Source: Caldithrix abyssi DSM 13497 (GTDB lineage Bacteria; Calditrichota; Calditrichia; Calditrichales; Calditrichaceae). Taken from it: a stretch of 64,000 bases of DNA. The stretch lies in contig NZ_CP018099.1 of the NCBI RefSeq assembly GCF_001886815.1, forward strand, positions 186,001 through 250,000. The letters are read 5' to 3'. Below the pieces are notes generated by a model. That model ran no database searches and was not told the DNA's origin. It worked only from the letters and a program-made list of their open reading frames with translations. Shown here piece after piece: positions 27,654 to 36,794 of this stretch (positions within the stretch are counted from its first letter, which is position 1; each line of letters begins with the position of its first letter). Position numbers and translations under genes: made by a program.

Positions 27654-28187
27654 TTAGTGCTTTTCCTGGTCAACCAATTTGAGCTGGTCCCTATCAATCA
27701 CAGCCGGATTATTTTTAACCGTATCCTGTCGATTCTGAAAAGTACGCATATTCGACTTGGTGATGGATGGTTGAGCCAGAATGGGAGACGCCATTTGTTG
27801 TTGCTGAGGTGCCATCCTCCCGGGTGTTGCCGTTTCTTGCACCGTAATTGTGGGCGTATTGAGTGTCGTCAGAACAAAAAAGGTAATCATGGCAATTAAC
27901 GCGGCGCCAGACAGCCCAAAGGTTAAGCTTCGTTTGTTGAATGTCGAAGGCGATTCACTGGAAAACTCTCCGGAAATCCTTAATCGTAATTGCGAATCAA
28001 AATCTTCTGAAGTCGTAATGGGAGGCAATTGTCGCAGCTTTACGGTGAGAAACATGACATCGTCGAAAACGTGCTTGCACTCCGCACAATGATTTAGATG
28101 ATCATCCACTGCGGCTTGATCTTCAGATGGGAGGTTACTCTCAATGTAATCGGATAACATCCGTTTTGCAGTATCACAACTGATCAT
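27654..28187 (-). CDS. Zinc-finger anti-sigma factor
   Basis: 177 residues. The N-terminal zf-HC2 (ZAS) motif is HLNHCAECKHVFDDV: H-X3-C-X2-C, preceded by C4. A single membrane helix lies at about 90-110 (LSGAALIAMITFFVLTTL), followed by a proline/glutamine-rich periplasmic tail. Such proteins hold their partner ECF sigma factor inactive. The partner is encoded 18 bases upstream on the same strand. Confidence 0.9.
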   Translation of the reverse strand: MISCDTAKRMLSDYIESNLPSEDQAAVDDHLNHCAECKHVFDDVMFLTVKLRQLPPITTSEDFDSQLRLRISGEFSSESPSTFNKRSLTFGLSGAALIAMITFFVLTTLNTPTITVQETATPGRMAPQQQQMASPILAQPSITKSNMRTFQNRQDTVKNNPAVIDRDQLKLVDQEKH

Positions 28188-28205
28188 AGGCTATCTCTCC
28201 CTGAT

Positions 28206-28814
28206 TTATTGTTCATTCATCAAATGTTTTAGGTCCTCTTGCAATTTTAATCGTGCCCGGTTGACACGCGATTTAACGGTTCCCAGAGGAATGCCAACAA
28301 TTTCTGCAATCTCTTCATACGAAAACCCCTGAATATCGCGCAGGATGATAACCTGCTTAAATTTCGGCGACAATTTATCAATCGCTTTCTGGATGATCCT
28401 ATCGGTAACCACTGTATTGGTTTCTCTTTCAGGATTACTCTCTTCGTCCGGAATATCATAATCCTTTTCACTGGTCATGAATGAACTGATCGACAGTAAT
28501 TTTCGCCTTCTGCGTCTGCGCAGCTCAGTTTTTGCCAGATTACCGGCAATGGTGTAAATCCAGGTCGAGAACTTGGCTATTTCGCGATAATAGTGCTTGT
28601 TTTTAAATAGCCTTAAAAATGTCTCCTGGACTATATCTTCCGCTTCTTCTCTTTCTCCGACAAAGCGAAATACAAAATTCATCAAAGGATCTTTGTAGCG
28701 TTTTACCAGCAAATCAAAGGCGTAATTATCGCCTTGCTGAAAACGGGCAATTAACTCTTCGTCTGTCGGAGAATCCTTTGTCTTTAAGTCCTTTTCCGTT
28801 TTTACCATGTACAA
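28206..28814 (-). CDS. ECF RNA polymerase sigma factor (RpoE-like)
   Basis: 202 residues. Region 2 is seen in DLLVKRYKDPLMNFVFRFVG and EAEDIVQETFLRLFKNKHYY; region 4 is the HTH in GFSYEEIAEIVGIPLGTVKS. The pair with the following zf-HC2 anti-sigma gene is the standard ECF arrangement for envelope or oxidative stress control. The N-terminal about 25 residues are charged and variable. The stimulus is not readable from sequence. Confidence 0.95.
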   Translation of the reverse strand: MYMVKTEKDLKTKDSPTDEELIARFQQGDNYAFDLLVKRYKDPLMNFVFRFVGEREEAEDIVQETFLRLFKNKHYYREIAKFSTWIYTIAGNLAKTELRRRRRRKLLSISSFMTSEKDYDIPDEESNPERETNTVVTDRIIQKAIDKLSPKFKQVIILRDIQGFSYEEIAEIVGIPLGTVKSRVNRARLKLQEDLKHLMNEQ

Positions 28815-28983
28815 ACTTTCTGTTTAACACAACTTAAAAAAAATAAGTTCCGAAATATTTTAATATTTCTGCCTCTTTCGCTTCAGATCTTCGATAATTC
28901 GCGATCGATTCACAACATTCAGAATTCTTCTCGTCGGCAGAAACCTTTTTTATTCTTGCTTTATTTAAAAATACACTCCAAAA

Positions 28984-29979
28984 TTACAATCTGCAAATCT
29001 GGTAACACAAAAGTTCCAAATGTTGTAAACTGGAAGACTTAATTCCCTTCTGCGCCAGATCAAAATCGTTTAATAATTTAATCGCCTTCTTAATCTGGTC
29101 GAAATTGTATTTTTGCAAAACAACATTAATATCGCGCATCTGAAAATCTGCCATTTTCATCTTTTGAGCGACCTGCCGGATGTTCAATCCCTGGCGCCTC
29201 AACGATGCAGCCATTAACGATTTTCTGAAAAAGGCGAATAAGACCGCATTTATCATTGTCGGATCGATTCCGGCTTCCATTAATTGATGTGTAATATTCA
29301 AACTTTTGCCAAGCTGGCGCTGGGCCAACGCTTTTTGCAGGGCAAAAATATTGGCCTCACGGTAAACGCCGGAGGTCTCGTGTAAATCATCAACGGTAAT
29401 CGGCCCTTCGTCTGTCTTAAAGCTGATCACTTTTTCGATTTCGTTCTTTAACGTCAAAATATCATTGCCCACATTGGCCACTAAAAAATGAATCGCCTGG
29501 TCTTCAATCCCCCGCCCCAGTGTGTGGCAATATTGTTTTACCCATTCCGGCAGTTGATTTTCGCGGATGGGTTTGCAATCCACCACCGTGGCTGCTTCTG
29601 CCAGAGATTTAAAAAATTTGTTTCGAGGCGCTTCGCTGGCGCACAAGACAAGAACCGAAAATTTTGGAGGCTTTGTCAGATATTTCTTGAACGTCGCATC
29701 GTCTTCTATTTTCATTTTATTGAATTCGCGCACAATGACCAGTTTTTTGTCTGCCAGCATGGGATAGGCGCTAAACTGCGACAGCACTTCCGACTGCGTA
29801 TTTTCCGTTCCGTAGAGTGTGATTTCATTGAGATCGCGACTGCCACGATCGGTAAATAACTTGCGTGAAAGCGCATTAATCACCTGATCGTGGAAGAACT
29901 TTTCTCCGCCAACTAAAAAATAAACGGAATCGATGCGATTTTCATCAATTTCTTTTAACACCTGTACGGGTGTCTTCAT
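28984..29979 (-). CDS. holA: DNA polymerase III delta subunit
   Basis: 331 residues from ATG 29979 (GGGAGAAGAG upstream); an alternative ATG at 30000 adds seven residues. The clamp-loader delta subunit opens the beta sliding clamp. Typical features are VYFLVGGEKFFHDQVINAL at the start, KLVIVREFNK, and the C-terminal collar region ending LELLCYQICRL. Domain order and length fit bacterial HolA. Confidence 0.92.
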   Translation of the reverse strand: MKTPVQVLKEIDENRIDSVYFLVGGEKFFHDQVINALSRKLFTDRGSRDLNEITLYGTENTQSEVLSQFSAYPMLADKKLVIVREFNKMKIEDDATFKKYLTKPPKFSVLVLCASEAPRNKFFKSLAEAATVVDCKPIRENQLPEWVKQYCHTLGRGIEDQAIHFLVANVGNDILTLKNEIEKVISFKTDEGPITVDDLHETSGVYREANIFALQKALAQRQLGKSLNITHQLMEAGIDPTMINAVLFAFFRKSLMAASLRRQGLNIRQVAQKMKMADFQMRDINVVLQKYNFDQIKKAIKLLNDFDLAQKGIKSSSLQHLELLCYQICRL

Positions 29980-30051
29980 CCTCTCTTCTCCCAACATCAA
30001 TTAATTTCAAGATTTTACGGCGCACGTCTTTCACATCGCCCGCACACGCTC

Positions 30052-31512
30052 CTATTCAGTTTCTTTTACCGCCGCAAGCCACCTGACAAAATGTTTTGTT
30101 GCCCACAGCCCTGCTGCAATAACCGCCATCCATTGCAGGAGGGTCGTCCCCAGACTGTACGTACGCAAGGGATGCCACCATGTTTCAGGGTTCCACTGAA
30201 TCGCCTGCCAGAACCACCAGCCCAGCATGGCTACAAACTGCAGGGGAATTAAAAATTTGAACAAAATCGTTCCGCCAATTTTTAACCCACGGCGTTTTAA
30301 ATCTAAATTTACCCATTCGCTCAAGAAGGTTTCCACCCCAATCCAGTTTACAACGAATGCAAAAAACAGGCCGCTTAATAATAGGCCCAGCCCCCACACC
30401 CAGTCCTGATTATTAAAGAATTCGAGTGAAAGAGCCGAGGGGGCGCCGAACAGAAAAGTGGCCAATCCGATGCTCAACACGGCTCTTTTTCTCTTCAGGC
30501 CAAAGTCCATTAAAACGCGCGTAGCCAGTTCGATCATGGAGATCAGACTGGAAAGAGCGGCAAAAAAGAGCGAAAGGAAAAAGACCGAAACAAAAAACAG
30601 ACCGGCGGGCATCTTTTCAAACAACTGTGGCAGGGCAATAAAGGCCAGGCCCTGATTTCCGGCTCCCAGAACCTCGTGAGCTTGATCCAGATTTGCAGAA
30701 AGCGCAAAAACCGTGGGAATGATGGCCAACCCGGCCAGAATCGATGCCAGGTTGTTGCCAATGCCCGTAAGAAAAGAATTGCTCACAATGTTCTCCTGAT
30801 TGCGGGCGTAAATGGCGTAAGTTAAAAGCAGGCCCCAGCCCGCCCCGGTGGACCAGGCCGACTGCGAAAGGGCATCCAGCCAGAGGCGATAGTTCAAGAA
30901 CTGGTGCATTTCTATTCTAAAAAAATAATGCAGACCGATTTCTGCATTTGGAAGCGTTATAGCCCGCACCGCAGCCAGCAGCAAAAGCACAAACAACAAC
31001 GGCACAATAATTTTAGAAAATCGCTCCACACCCCGTACAATGCCGCGGTAAATTATAAAAACGCCCAGGGCGATGGCCGCAAAATGATAGAGTAGCGCTT
31101 CCGGATTAAAATGTGTAAACGACTGCCACATCTGTTCATGATTGATCGTAAAGATTTTTCCCTGCACAGCCAGCAAAAAATATTTCAGACTCCAGCCGCA
31201 AACCACTGAGTAATAGAACAAAATGGCGGTGGTGCAAAAGCCCACAAACCAGCCCAGCCAGGTGAACCGCTTGTTTATCTTGCTAAATGCGCCTATGGTT
31301 CCCTTACGCGTTTTTTTGCCGACGCCGAATTCAACGATTAAAAGTGGAATGGACCACAAAAACAGAAACAGTAACCAGGGAATTAAAAAAGATCCGCCAT
31401 ATTGTCCCGCCAGTCGCGGAAAACGCCAGATGTTGCCCGCCCCCACGGCCATGCCAATGGTGGCCGCAATCAGACCGTAACGGGAAGTAAAAAAGTCTTT
31501 ACTTTTTGCCAT
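30052..31512 (-). CDS. Sodium-dependent transporter, NSS (SNF) family
   Basis: 486 residues with 12 helices. The first helix has the NSS sodium site GMAVGAGNIWRFPRLAGQYG followed by GGSFLIPWLLFLFLWSIPLL. Bacterial NSS carriers import amino acids with Na+. SAWSTGAGWGLLLTYAIYAR (helix 6) and SLISMIELATRVLMDFGL are further marks. It lies between holA and uppP; uppP ends 13 bases upstream, so the two may share a transcript. Confidence 0.95.
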   Translation of the reverse strand: MAKSKDFFTSRYGLIAATIGMAVGAGNIWRFPRLAGQYGGSFLIPWLLFLFLWSIPLLIVEFGVGKKTRKGTIGAFSKINKRFTWLGWFVGFCTTAILFYYSVVCGWSLKYFLLAVQGKIFTINHEQMWQSFTHFNPEALLYHFAAIALGVFIIYRGIVRGVERFSKIIVPLLFVLLLLAAVRAITLPNAEIGLHYFFRIEMHQFLNYRLWLDALSQSAWSTGAGWGLLLTYAIYARNQENIVSNSFLTGIGNNLASILAGLAIIPTVFALSANLDQAHEVLGAGNQGLAFIALPQLFEKMPAGLFFVSVFFLSLFFAALSSLISMIELATRVLMDFGLKRKRAVLSIGLATFLFGAPSALSLEFFNNQDWVWGLGLLLSGLFFAFVVNWIGVETFLSEWVNLDLKRRGLKIGGTILFKFLIPLQFVAMLGWWFWQAIQWNPETWWHPLRTYSLGTTLLQWMAVIAAGLWATKHFVRWLAAVKETE

Positions 31513-31524
31513 TTGCCGAAATCC

Positions 31525-32331
31525 CTAAAATAAATAATAAATCAGCCCAGCGGTTGAAAGCGCCAGGCAGTAATATCCGAACCACTGAATCTTTCCTTTT
31601 TTTACAAAGTCCAGCAACCACCAGATGGCCAGGCATCCAAACGCAAAAGAAAAAAGCGTTCCTAAGGCAATATTAATCAATTCCGAAGAAGTTACAGGGT
31701 TTCCGATTAAATGTTTCAGTTTTAAGAGCACGGCGCCAGCTACAGCCGGGATGGACATGATAAATGAAAAGCGGGCTACTTTCTCTCGATCGCCGCCGCT
31801 TAAAATGCCCACAAAGATGGTGCTTCCACTGCGCGAAATACCCGGTAAAATGGCAAGGGCCTGCGCAAACCCCATTAAAAAAGACATGGGCGCGGTAATA
31901 TCTTTACTGCGATTTTTAATAAAAGGAATGGAGGCCATCATTAAACCGGTGACAAACAAAAAAGCAAAGGCCGCTATTACGCTACCAAAAATTTGTTCAA
32001 TCTGATCCTCAAAGGTCAGCCCAATTACGGCAGCAGGAATGGAAGCTAAAATCACGTACAAATCCCAGCGCCAGTAATAGCGGTTCTCTTGGGTTGGATT
32101 TCCACGGATCATGGCCAGGGGACTGATAATCATCTGCCATAATTCTTTTCTGAATAAAACAAAAATAGAAAACAACGTCCCCAGGTGCATAAAAACATCG
32201 AACATTAACCCCGCTCCTTCAAAATTTAGAAGATGTGAAAATATTACCAGATGTCCAGAACTGGAAATAGGAAGAAACTCGGTTAGCCCTTGAATCGTCC
32301 CCAATACAATGGCTTTAATTAATTCATCCAT
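31525..32331 (-). CDS. uppP: Undecaprenyl-diphosphatase
   Basis: 268 residues, eight membrane segments. UppP (BacA) recycles undecaprenyl diphosphate for cell-wall synthesis. Both catalytic signatures are intact: LTEFLPISSSGHLVIFSHLL near residue 16 and ILPGISRSGSTIF near residue 160. Length is normal. Confidence 0.96.
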   Translation of the reverse strand: MDELIKAIVLGTIQGLTEFLPISSSGHLVIFSHLLNFEGAGLMFDVFMHLGTLFSIFVLFRKELWQMIISPLAMIRGNPTQENRYYWRWDLYVILASIPAAVIGLTFEDQIEQIFGSVIAAFAFLFVTGLMMASIPFIKNRSKDITAPMSFLMGFAQALAILPGISRSGSTIFVGILSGGDREKVARFSFIMSIPAVAGAVLLKLKHLIGNPVTSSELINIALGTLFSFAFGCLAIWWLLDFVKKGKIQWFGYYCLALSTAGLIYYLF

Positions 32332-32592
32332 GTATTCTCCTGAAAAAATGAGTTAGAGTTTACGGACAACCTGCGTCCTTTTTGCATGCGCACACACAAT
32401 TTTTTTTGCAAGTCCGGGCAAAGATGACAAAACATCAACATTCCCCGGTCCGGCAAGATACTTTTTCAAAATATTTATTCAGTTAAAAATTAATTTATCC
32501 ATTTTATCGTTTCCTGTCCAGAATAATTAGAAAGTTTTGATTATAGAGTACGTGGGCTTTCTTCGCAGTGTTTTTTATCATGTGCTTACCCT

Positions 32593-32765
32593 AAGGCAGC
32601 ATAGCCGCAACCAAAATCAACCGCAACGTGCGCCAAGTCATTTTCTCGCAGATTACGCCAATCATTGCAGAAAATTATTTAACATTTAAGACAAAAGCTA
32701 GACAAAAATGGCACTGGGGGATGAGTTTTTAAAACAGCACAAAAATTTTCGAATCCAGCTAGATG
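32593..32765. repeat. Dispersed repeat, copy C part 1
   Basis: Begins AAGGCAGCATAGCCGCAACC and contains CTCGCAGATTACGCCAATCA and GGGGGATGAGTTTTTAAAAC, the inverse of copy A modules. The block 32332-32592 before it is AT-rich promoter-type sequence without gene. Confidence 0.8.
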
Positions 32766-32960
32766 GGGATTCGAAATGAGCGGCCGATGAACAATTTAAT
32801 TTTTGAACCAGGATTTGCTTGATTTTTGGATTACCATGATTTTCCTTTTTTGCTTTTTAACTTTTTCATTAAATTTGGAGAATAAAATAGCATCGCGTGC
32901 AAAAAATCAAGGCTATCATGTAATCCTTTTAATCAAGGTTCAAAAACTACCTTCAAAGTC

Positions 32961-33404
32961 CTAAGGCACCAAAGCCGCAAGCAAAATCAACCGCAACGTG
33001 CGCCAAGTAATTTTCTGGCAGATTACGCAAATAATCGCAGAAAATGATTAAACAAATTATTTCAAGCAACCAGAGAAGTCACAAAGGGCGCAATGAATAT
33101 TTTAAATTAAATTACCCTTGCTCGCTCGATCCTCACTCCCAGACAAAAGATCAGGAATGAACGTACTTGTAAGGGCGAAGGATTTCCAACCCTACTTTAT
33201 CCAGAGCGTTTTTTTGATATGACTAAAGATTAATGCTTACCATCGTTGAATTGTTCTTGGAAATCCTTCGCCCCTACATAAACGGTGGCAGGAATTCACC
33301 ACATTTGCAGAAACAGGTTTGAAATGACAGGCTAACCATTCAACCATTCAACTAATCAACTATTCAACCATTTTGACGAAACAAAAATTTCAAATCCCGC
33401 CCGG
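32961..33404. repeat. Dispersed repeat, copy C part 2 (split by IS1182)
   Basis: Same orientation as copy B. It contains both arms of the inverted repeat (GGGCGAAGGATTTCC near 33175 and GGAAATCCTTCGCCCC near 33260), the CAACCATTCAACTAATCAAC block, and half of the GC palindrome (CCCGCCCGG), at which the IS1182 element begins. The other half resumes at 35113. Confidence 0.85.
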
Positions 33405-35112
33405 GAGGCTGTTGCAAATTCAGTTTGAGTAAAATTCAAAAAATTTGTAAATTCTGGGCGACAGATAAAACAAGTAATAACAAAGGAATTCCATGAGTTT
33501 TATTACTTATAATCGCTCACAAATGAATCTCTTTGGCTATAGTGTGGAAGATTTTGCCAGAGACGATCCAAAGAGTCGATTTGTAGTGGAGTTGGTTTCG
33601 CGCCTTGATTTAAGTGCACTTTATTCCCGTTATAGTTCGCAAGGCGGTGATTCTTATGCCCCAGACATGATGCTTGCCTTATGGTTTTATGCTTATAGTA
33701 ACGGCATTACCAGCACCCGTAAGCTGGAGGAATTGTGTAAATTTGATACGCGCTACATTTATATCACTGGGAATCAGCATCCGGATCATAGTACATTAAG
33801 TCGTTTTCGCAAGGCACATTTGGATTTATTAGACCAATATTTTGTAGAGATACTTTTAATTGCCCAGGCCGAAGGCATAAGTAGTTTCAACCAGATAGCC
33901 ATAGATGGCACGAAAATCAAAGCGCACAGCAGTAAGCGTCATGGCTACACTGAGGATCAATTAGACAAACGTATAGAGAAGTTAAGAGCAGAGATCAAGC
34001 AATACATGCAGCGCTGTAATTTTGTAGAACAGGGGGCCACGGATGAATTAGATTTAGAAACTCTTCGAGCGGAGAAAGAACGGCTTGAGCGCTTAGAGAA
34101 AGAGATATTAGAACGTAAAGCCCAATTGAAAGAGCGTAAGAAACAGCTCAAATCAGAACATCGTTCAAGACATCAAATAAATGTAAAAGAGCCGGATGCC
34201 CGCATGATGCCTTCGGTGGATGGGCCGGGTTATAACGCACAATTAGGCGTAGATATGTCGAGTCATTTAATTGTAGCCCATGAAGTGGTAAGCCAGCCCA
34301 ACGACCAGGGTCAATTCATACCGATCCAAGAACAAGTAGAGAAGAATCTTGGTTCAGATGATAAGCGATCTTACACAGCCGATTCCGGTTATCACAATAG
34401 CGCAGACCTAAAAGAATTGGAAGAAAAGCAGATCGATGCCGTAATAGCCGATCCCCAGTTATCCAATCGTTCGATAAAGGAGACACCGACCTCCAAGGAA
34501 GAATTGCAAAAAGAAGAAAGAAAACTAAAACGAAGTGATTTTGTGTATCATGAACAGGGAGATTACTATGAATGTCCGGCGGGTAAGAAGCTTTTTCCAG
34601 TTGAGAGGAATAGCGAACGGATCGTATATCGTTCCAATGATTGTCAGGACTGTCCCTTAATTAATTTATGTATTTCCAGTAAAAAGAAAGTTAAGCAAAT
34701 CCATCGTTCAGTTAATGAGAGTTATTGCGAACGTATGGCGAAAAAGTTACAAACTTCAGCGGCGCAGGAACGACTAAAGAAGCGTTCGGTGACAGTTGAA
34801 CCTGTTTTTGGTAATTTGAAGCATAATTTAGGCTATCGTGGATTTTCCTTATCTGGTCTTAATAATGTTCGTAGTGAATTTACGTTAATGTGTATTGGGC
34901 ATAATATTAATGTTCTATTTAAAAATATGTTAGGGAAACGTTTAGCAGCGTTTATAACAGCATCACAAGAAAAAGATGATCTATTAATTTTATTTTCAAA
35001 GAATATTTTGGCGTTTTTAATTCTATATTTTGCCCAACGTTTAAGAATGAGAAAAAATTATCAATATCGGAGAATATAAACATTAATTCCTCCCCCCCCA
35101 TGCAACAGCCTC
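33405..35112 (+). mobile_element. IS1182-family insertion sequence, copy 1 (complete)
   Basis: 1708 bases. Ends are imperfect inverted repeats starting GAGGCTGTTGCA on each side. Flanks read CCCGC-CCGG on the left and CCGG-GCGGG on the right, consistent with a 4-bp CCGG duplication in a CCCGCCCGGGCGGG palindrome of the dispersed repeat. Contains one transposase gene and, before the right end, a run of eight C. A second copy at 52515-54225 differs by only two amino-acid changes and three bases in this homopolymer. Confidence 0.92.
33493..35079 (+). CDS. IS1182-family DDE transposase, copy 1
   Basis: 528 residues. N-terminal InsH-like region (SRFVVELVSRLDLSALYSRY, HPDHSTLSRFRKAHLD), then the catalytic core: D138 in QIAIDGTKIKA, D297 in YTADSGYHNS, E436 in VTVEPVFGNLKHN. 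A long coiled coil (about 152-222) and a four-cysteine cluster (C361, C384, C387, C393) are inserted between, as is usual for this family. Residue 84 is F and 489 is T, versus Y and K in the other copy. Full length and apparently intact. Confidence 0.95.
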   Translation: MSFITYNRSQMNLFGYSVEDFARDDPKSRFVVELVSRLDLSALYSRYSSQGGDSYAPDMMLALWFYAYSNGITSTRKLEELCKFDTRYIYITGNQHPDHSTLSRFRKAHLDLLDQYFVEILLIAQAEGISSFNQIAIDGTKIKAHSSKRHGYTEDQLDKRIEKLRAEIKQYMQRCNFVEQGATDELDLETLRAEKERLERLEKEILERKAQLKERKKQLKSEHRSRHQINVKEPDARMMPSVDGPGYNAQLGVDMSSHLIVAHEVVSQPNDQGQFIPIQEQVEKNLGSDDKRSYTADSGYHNSADLKELEEKQIDAVIADPQLSNRSIKETPTSKEELQKEERKLKRSDFVYHEQGDYYECPAGKKLFPVERNSERIVYRSNDCQDCPLINLCISSKKKVKQIHRSVNESYCERMAKKLQTSAAQERLKKRSVTVEPVFGNLKHNLGYRGFSLSGLNNVRSEFTLMCIGHNINVLFKNMLGKRLAAFITASQEKDDLLILFSKNILAFLILYFAQRLRMRKNYQYRRI

Positions 35113-35210
35113 CCGGGCGGGATTGATCTTCCAGAGGAAGTATCCTAATAAACTCTTACACTCTTAAACTCTATAAGCCTCGCCGGAGCGGGATCAAAAT
35201 GACAAATGAC
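35113..35210. repeat. Right half of dispersed repeat interrupted by IS1182
   Basis: CCGGGCGGGATTGATCTTCC and GAGGAAGTATCCTAA are the reverse complement of the copy A module, followed by AAACTCTTACACTCTTAAAC and a second palindrome GCCTCGCCGGAGCGGGAT. Confidence 0.8.
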
Positions 35211-35313
35211 ATATTTTAGAGCAAACTCGAACATTAAAATTTTCTATTTCGTCCCTTTTCATCTAAATTGTAATCAAACCTTAAACTAAAAAGAATCAAC
35301 CAACGGAAGAAAA

Positions 35314-35721
35314 ATGTTCTCAAAAAATCCATTTTTGCGCCTGCCCAAATCCTTGTGGCGCGTGGTTAAAATAAATCAGGATGGGGCATTAAGCGTAAAA
35401 GAAGTTTCTACGGCGCCCCGGATTGAAGAGATTGTTGCCTTTAATGATTGGCGTCCCCTCCAGAAAAAGGTGGAAGAGCTTTCCACGGCGTTCATTGATG
35501 TTTTATGGATCGAAGGCGCCCCGCCGACAGAGCTGACGGCAGACACGTTGATTAAAATCATGAATTCCGACAGTAAGATTCTGTTCAATGAAGAGGCAAA
35601 GCCCATGCTGGAATCGTTGGTGCAGGGCAGCGGATTCAAATTTTTAAAAAGGATAAAAACGCGTAACAATACAGCCTATCTTGTTTTTAAAAAAGACATC
35701 ATCCCCTGTTGTGGAAGCTGA
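35314..35721 (+). CDS. Hypothetical protein, 135 residues
   Basis: Starts MFSKNPFLRLPKSLWRVVKI with GGAAGAAAA upstream; ends CCGS. Mixed alpha/beta, no signal peptide and no recognised motif. The middle (LWIEGAPPTELTADTLIKIM) and end (LKRIKTRNNTAYLVFKKD) suggest a methyltransferase- or response-type fold fragment, but this is not firm. It is followed by a hairpin, so it is a stand-alone gene. Confidence 0.7.
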   Translation: MFSKNPFLRLPKSLWRVVKINQDGALSVKEVSTAPRIEEIVAFNDWRPLQKKVEELSTAFIDVLWIEGAPPTELTADTLIKIMNSDSKILFNEEAKPMLESLVQGSGFKFLKRIKTRNNTAYLVFKKDIIPCCGS

Positions 35722-35726
35722 AAGAA

Positions 35727-35761
35727 GGCGGGAAGCCGATTCGTTTAGCCGGTTTTCCGCC
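35727..35761 (+). terminator. Terminator hairpin after the 135-residue protein
   Basis: GGCGGGAAGCCG pairs with CCGGTTTTCCGCC around ATTCGTTTAG, six bases after the stop codon. The downstream T content is moderate. Confidence 0.6.
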
Positions 35762-36223
35762 CTCATTATCTTTGCAGCAAACTCAATGCTTTTCTATTGG
35801 CGACGGAAAAATATTGGATGTCCCCCAAAGTTTTAATCAAACTTCTTACAATCGATTGATATTTAGAGGAATAGTTTAGCTAAAGGCTTGAAAGCAACTC
35901 ACCCCCTTAATCCCCGCCCTTGCTCCGTGAGCTTGCTCTGTGAGTCTTTTTGCAAAGAGAGGGGGACAAGAGCATCCCTAACGTGTAAGTAAGTGTGAAG
36001 GTAGGGGGTGAGTTGTAAAAATGATCTTAGAAAAAATATGGTAATCTTAAAAATTTCAGGAGACATTCCAAGGAAAAAATATTGTTGAAGGTTTGCCGTT
36101 TTTTTACTATATTTATAAGTTCTAAAGAACACAAAGTCGGCCAGATGGGTTGCATGTAACTTTTTGCAGATCGTATCATCAAAAGGCATTGAAGTTTTAA
36201 AGTTGTAAACACAGGAGGACTCA
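35762..36223. other. Intergenic stretch with a short repeat block
   Basis: About 35885-36015 carries ACTCACCCCCTTAATCCCCG and its inverse GGTAGGGGGTGAGTTG, inverted copies flanking GCTCCGTGAGCTTGCTC; this resembles the other dispersed palindromic repeats. The rest is AT-rich and probably holds the glutaredoxin-groES promoter. The antisense frame 36294-35899 is not credible as a gene. Confidence 0.5.
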
Positions 36224-36475
36224 ATGCCAGCTACAGCGCAACCCAAAGTAGTTATCTTTACGACGCCGACATGCAGTTTTTGTAATGCGGCCAAGCGTTA
36301 CTTTAGAGAAAAAAAAATTAAATTTAAAGACATAGACGTCTCGAGGGATCAGCGTGCCGCCAGAGATATGGTGCGTATTACGGGTCAATCGGGCGTTCCG
36401 GTAATTTTGATTAATAATCGTCCGATTGTAGGATTTGACAAACCAAAAATTAACAGGTTATTGGGAATAAAGTAA
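36224..36475 (+). CDS. Glutaredoxin-family protein
   Basis: 83 residues with a strong CAGGAGGACTCA ribosome site. Active site TPTCSFCNAAKRYF (CXXC), cis-proline region SGVPVILINNRPIVGFD, as in NrdH/glutaredoxin-like proteins. It reduces disulfides, using glutathione or thioredoxin reductase. It is followed 11 bases later by groES, an unusual pairing that suggests a shared stress promoter. Confidence 0.92.
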   Translation: MPATAQPKVVIFTTPTCSFCNAAKRYFREKKIKFKDIDVSRDQRAARDMVRITGQSGVPVILINNRPIVGFDKPKINRLLGIK

Positions 36476-36486
36476 AGGAGGGTGCT

Positions 36487-36756
36487 GTGAAGATTAAACC
36501 ATTAGATGATCGGGTTCTTATTGAGTTGATTGAAGAGGAAGAGGAAAAGGTAGGTACCATTATCATTCCTGATACGGCCAAAGAAAAACCCCGCATGGGT
36601 ACAGTAGTTGCCGTTGGCACCGACGAAGACCTGCAGGAAAAGATTAAAGAAGGCGACAAAATTATCTTCTCCAAATACTCCGGCGACGAGGTCAAAGTTG
36701 GTGACAAAGAATATTTGATCATTCAACGCAGTGATATTTTGGCGAAAGTCGAGTAA
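36487..36756 (+). CDS. groES: Co-chaperonin GroES (Cpn10)
   Basis: 89 residues from a GTG codon with AAAGGAGGGTGCT. Family start KIKPLDDRVLIELIEEEEEK, mobile-loop region GTIIIPDTAKEKPRMGTVVA, and the end DKEYLIIQRSDILAKV are all typical. GroES caps the GroEL ring. No groEL follows: a terminator and the convergent glmS gene come next, so this is an orphan co-chaperonin gene or its partner lies elsewhere. Confidence 0.96.
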   Translation: MKIKPLDDRVLIELIEEEEEKVGTIIIPDTAKEKPRMGTVVAVGTDEDLQEKIKEGDKIIFSKYSGDEVKVGDKEYLIIQRSDILAKVE

Positions 36757-36761
36757 ATTGC

Positions 36762-36793
36762 AAAAGCCCTCTCGCAAATCGAGAGGGCTTTTT
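36762..36793. terminator. Bidirectional Rho-independent terminator
   Basis: AAAAGCCCTCTCG and CGAGAGGGCTTTTT form a perfect stem with a 5-base loop, with T-tracts usable in both directions. It separates convergent groES and glmS. Confidence 0.92.
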
Positions 36794-36794
36794 A

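Noticed and set aside
35899-36294. 131-codon minus-strand ORF before glutaredoxin
   Set aside because: Runs antisense into the glutaredoxin gene and across a repeat block; no coding signs.
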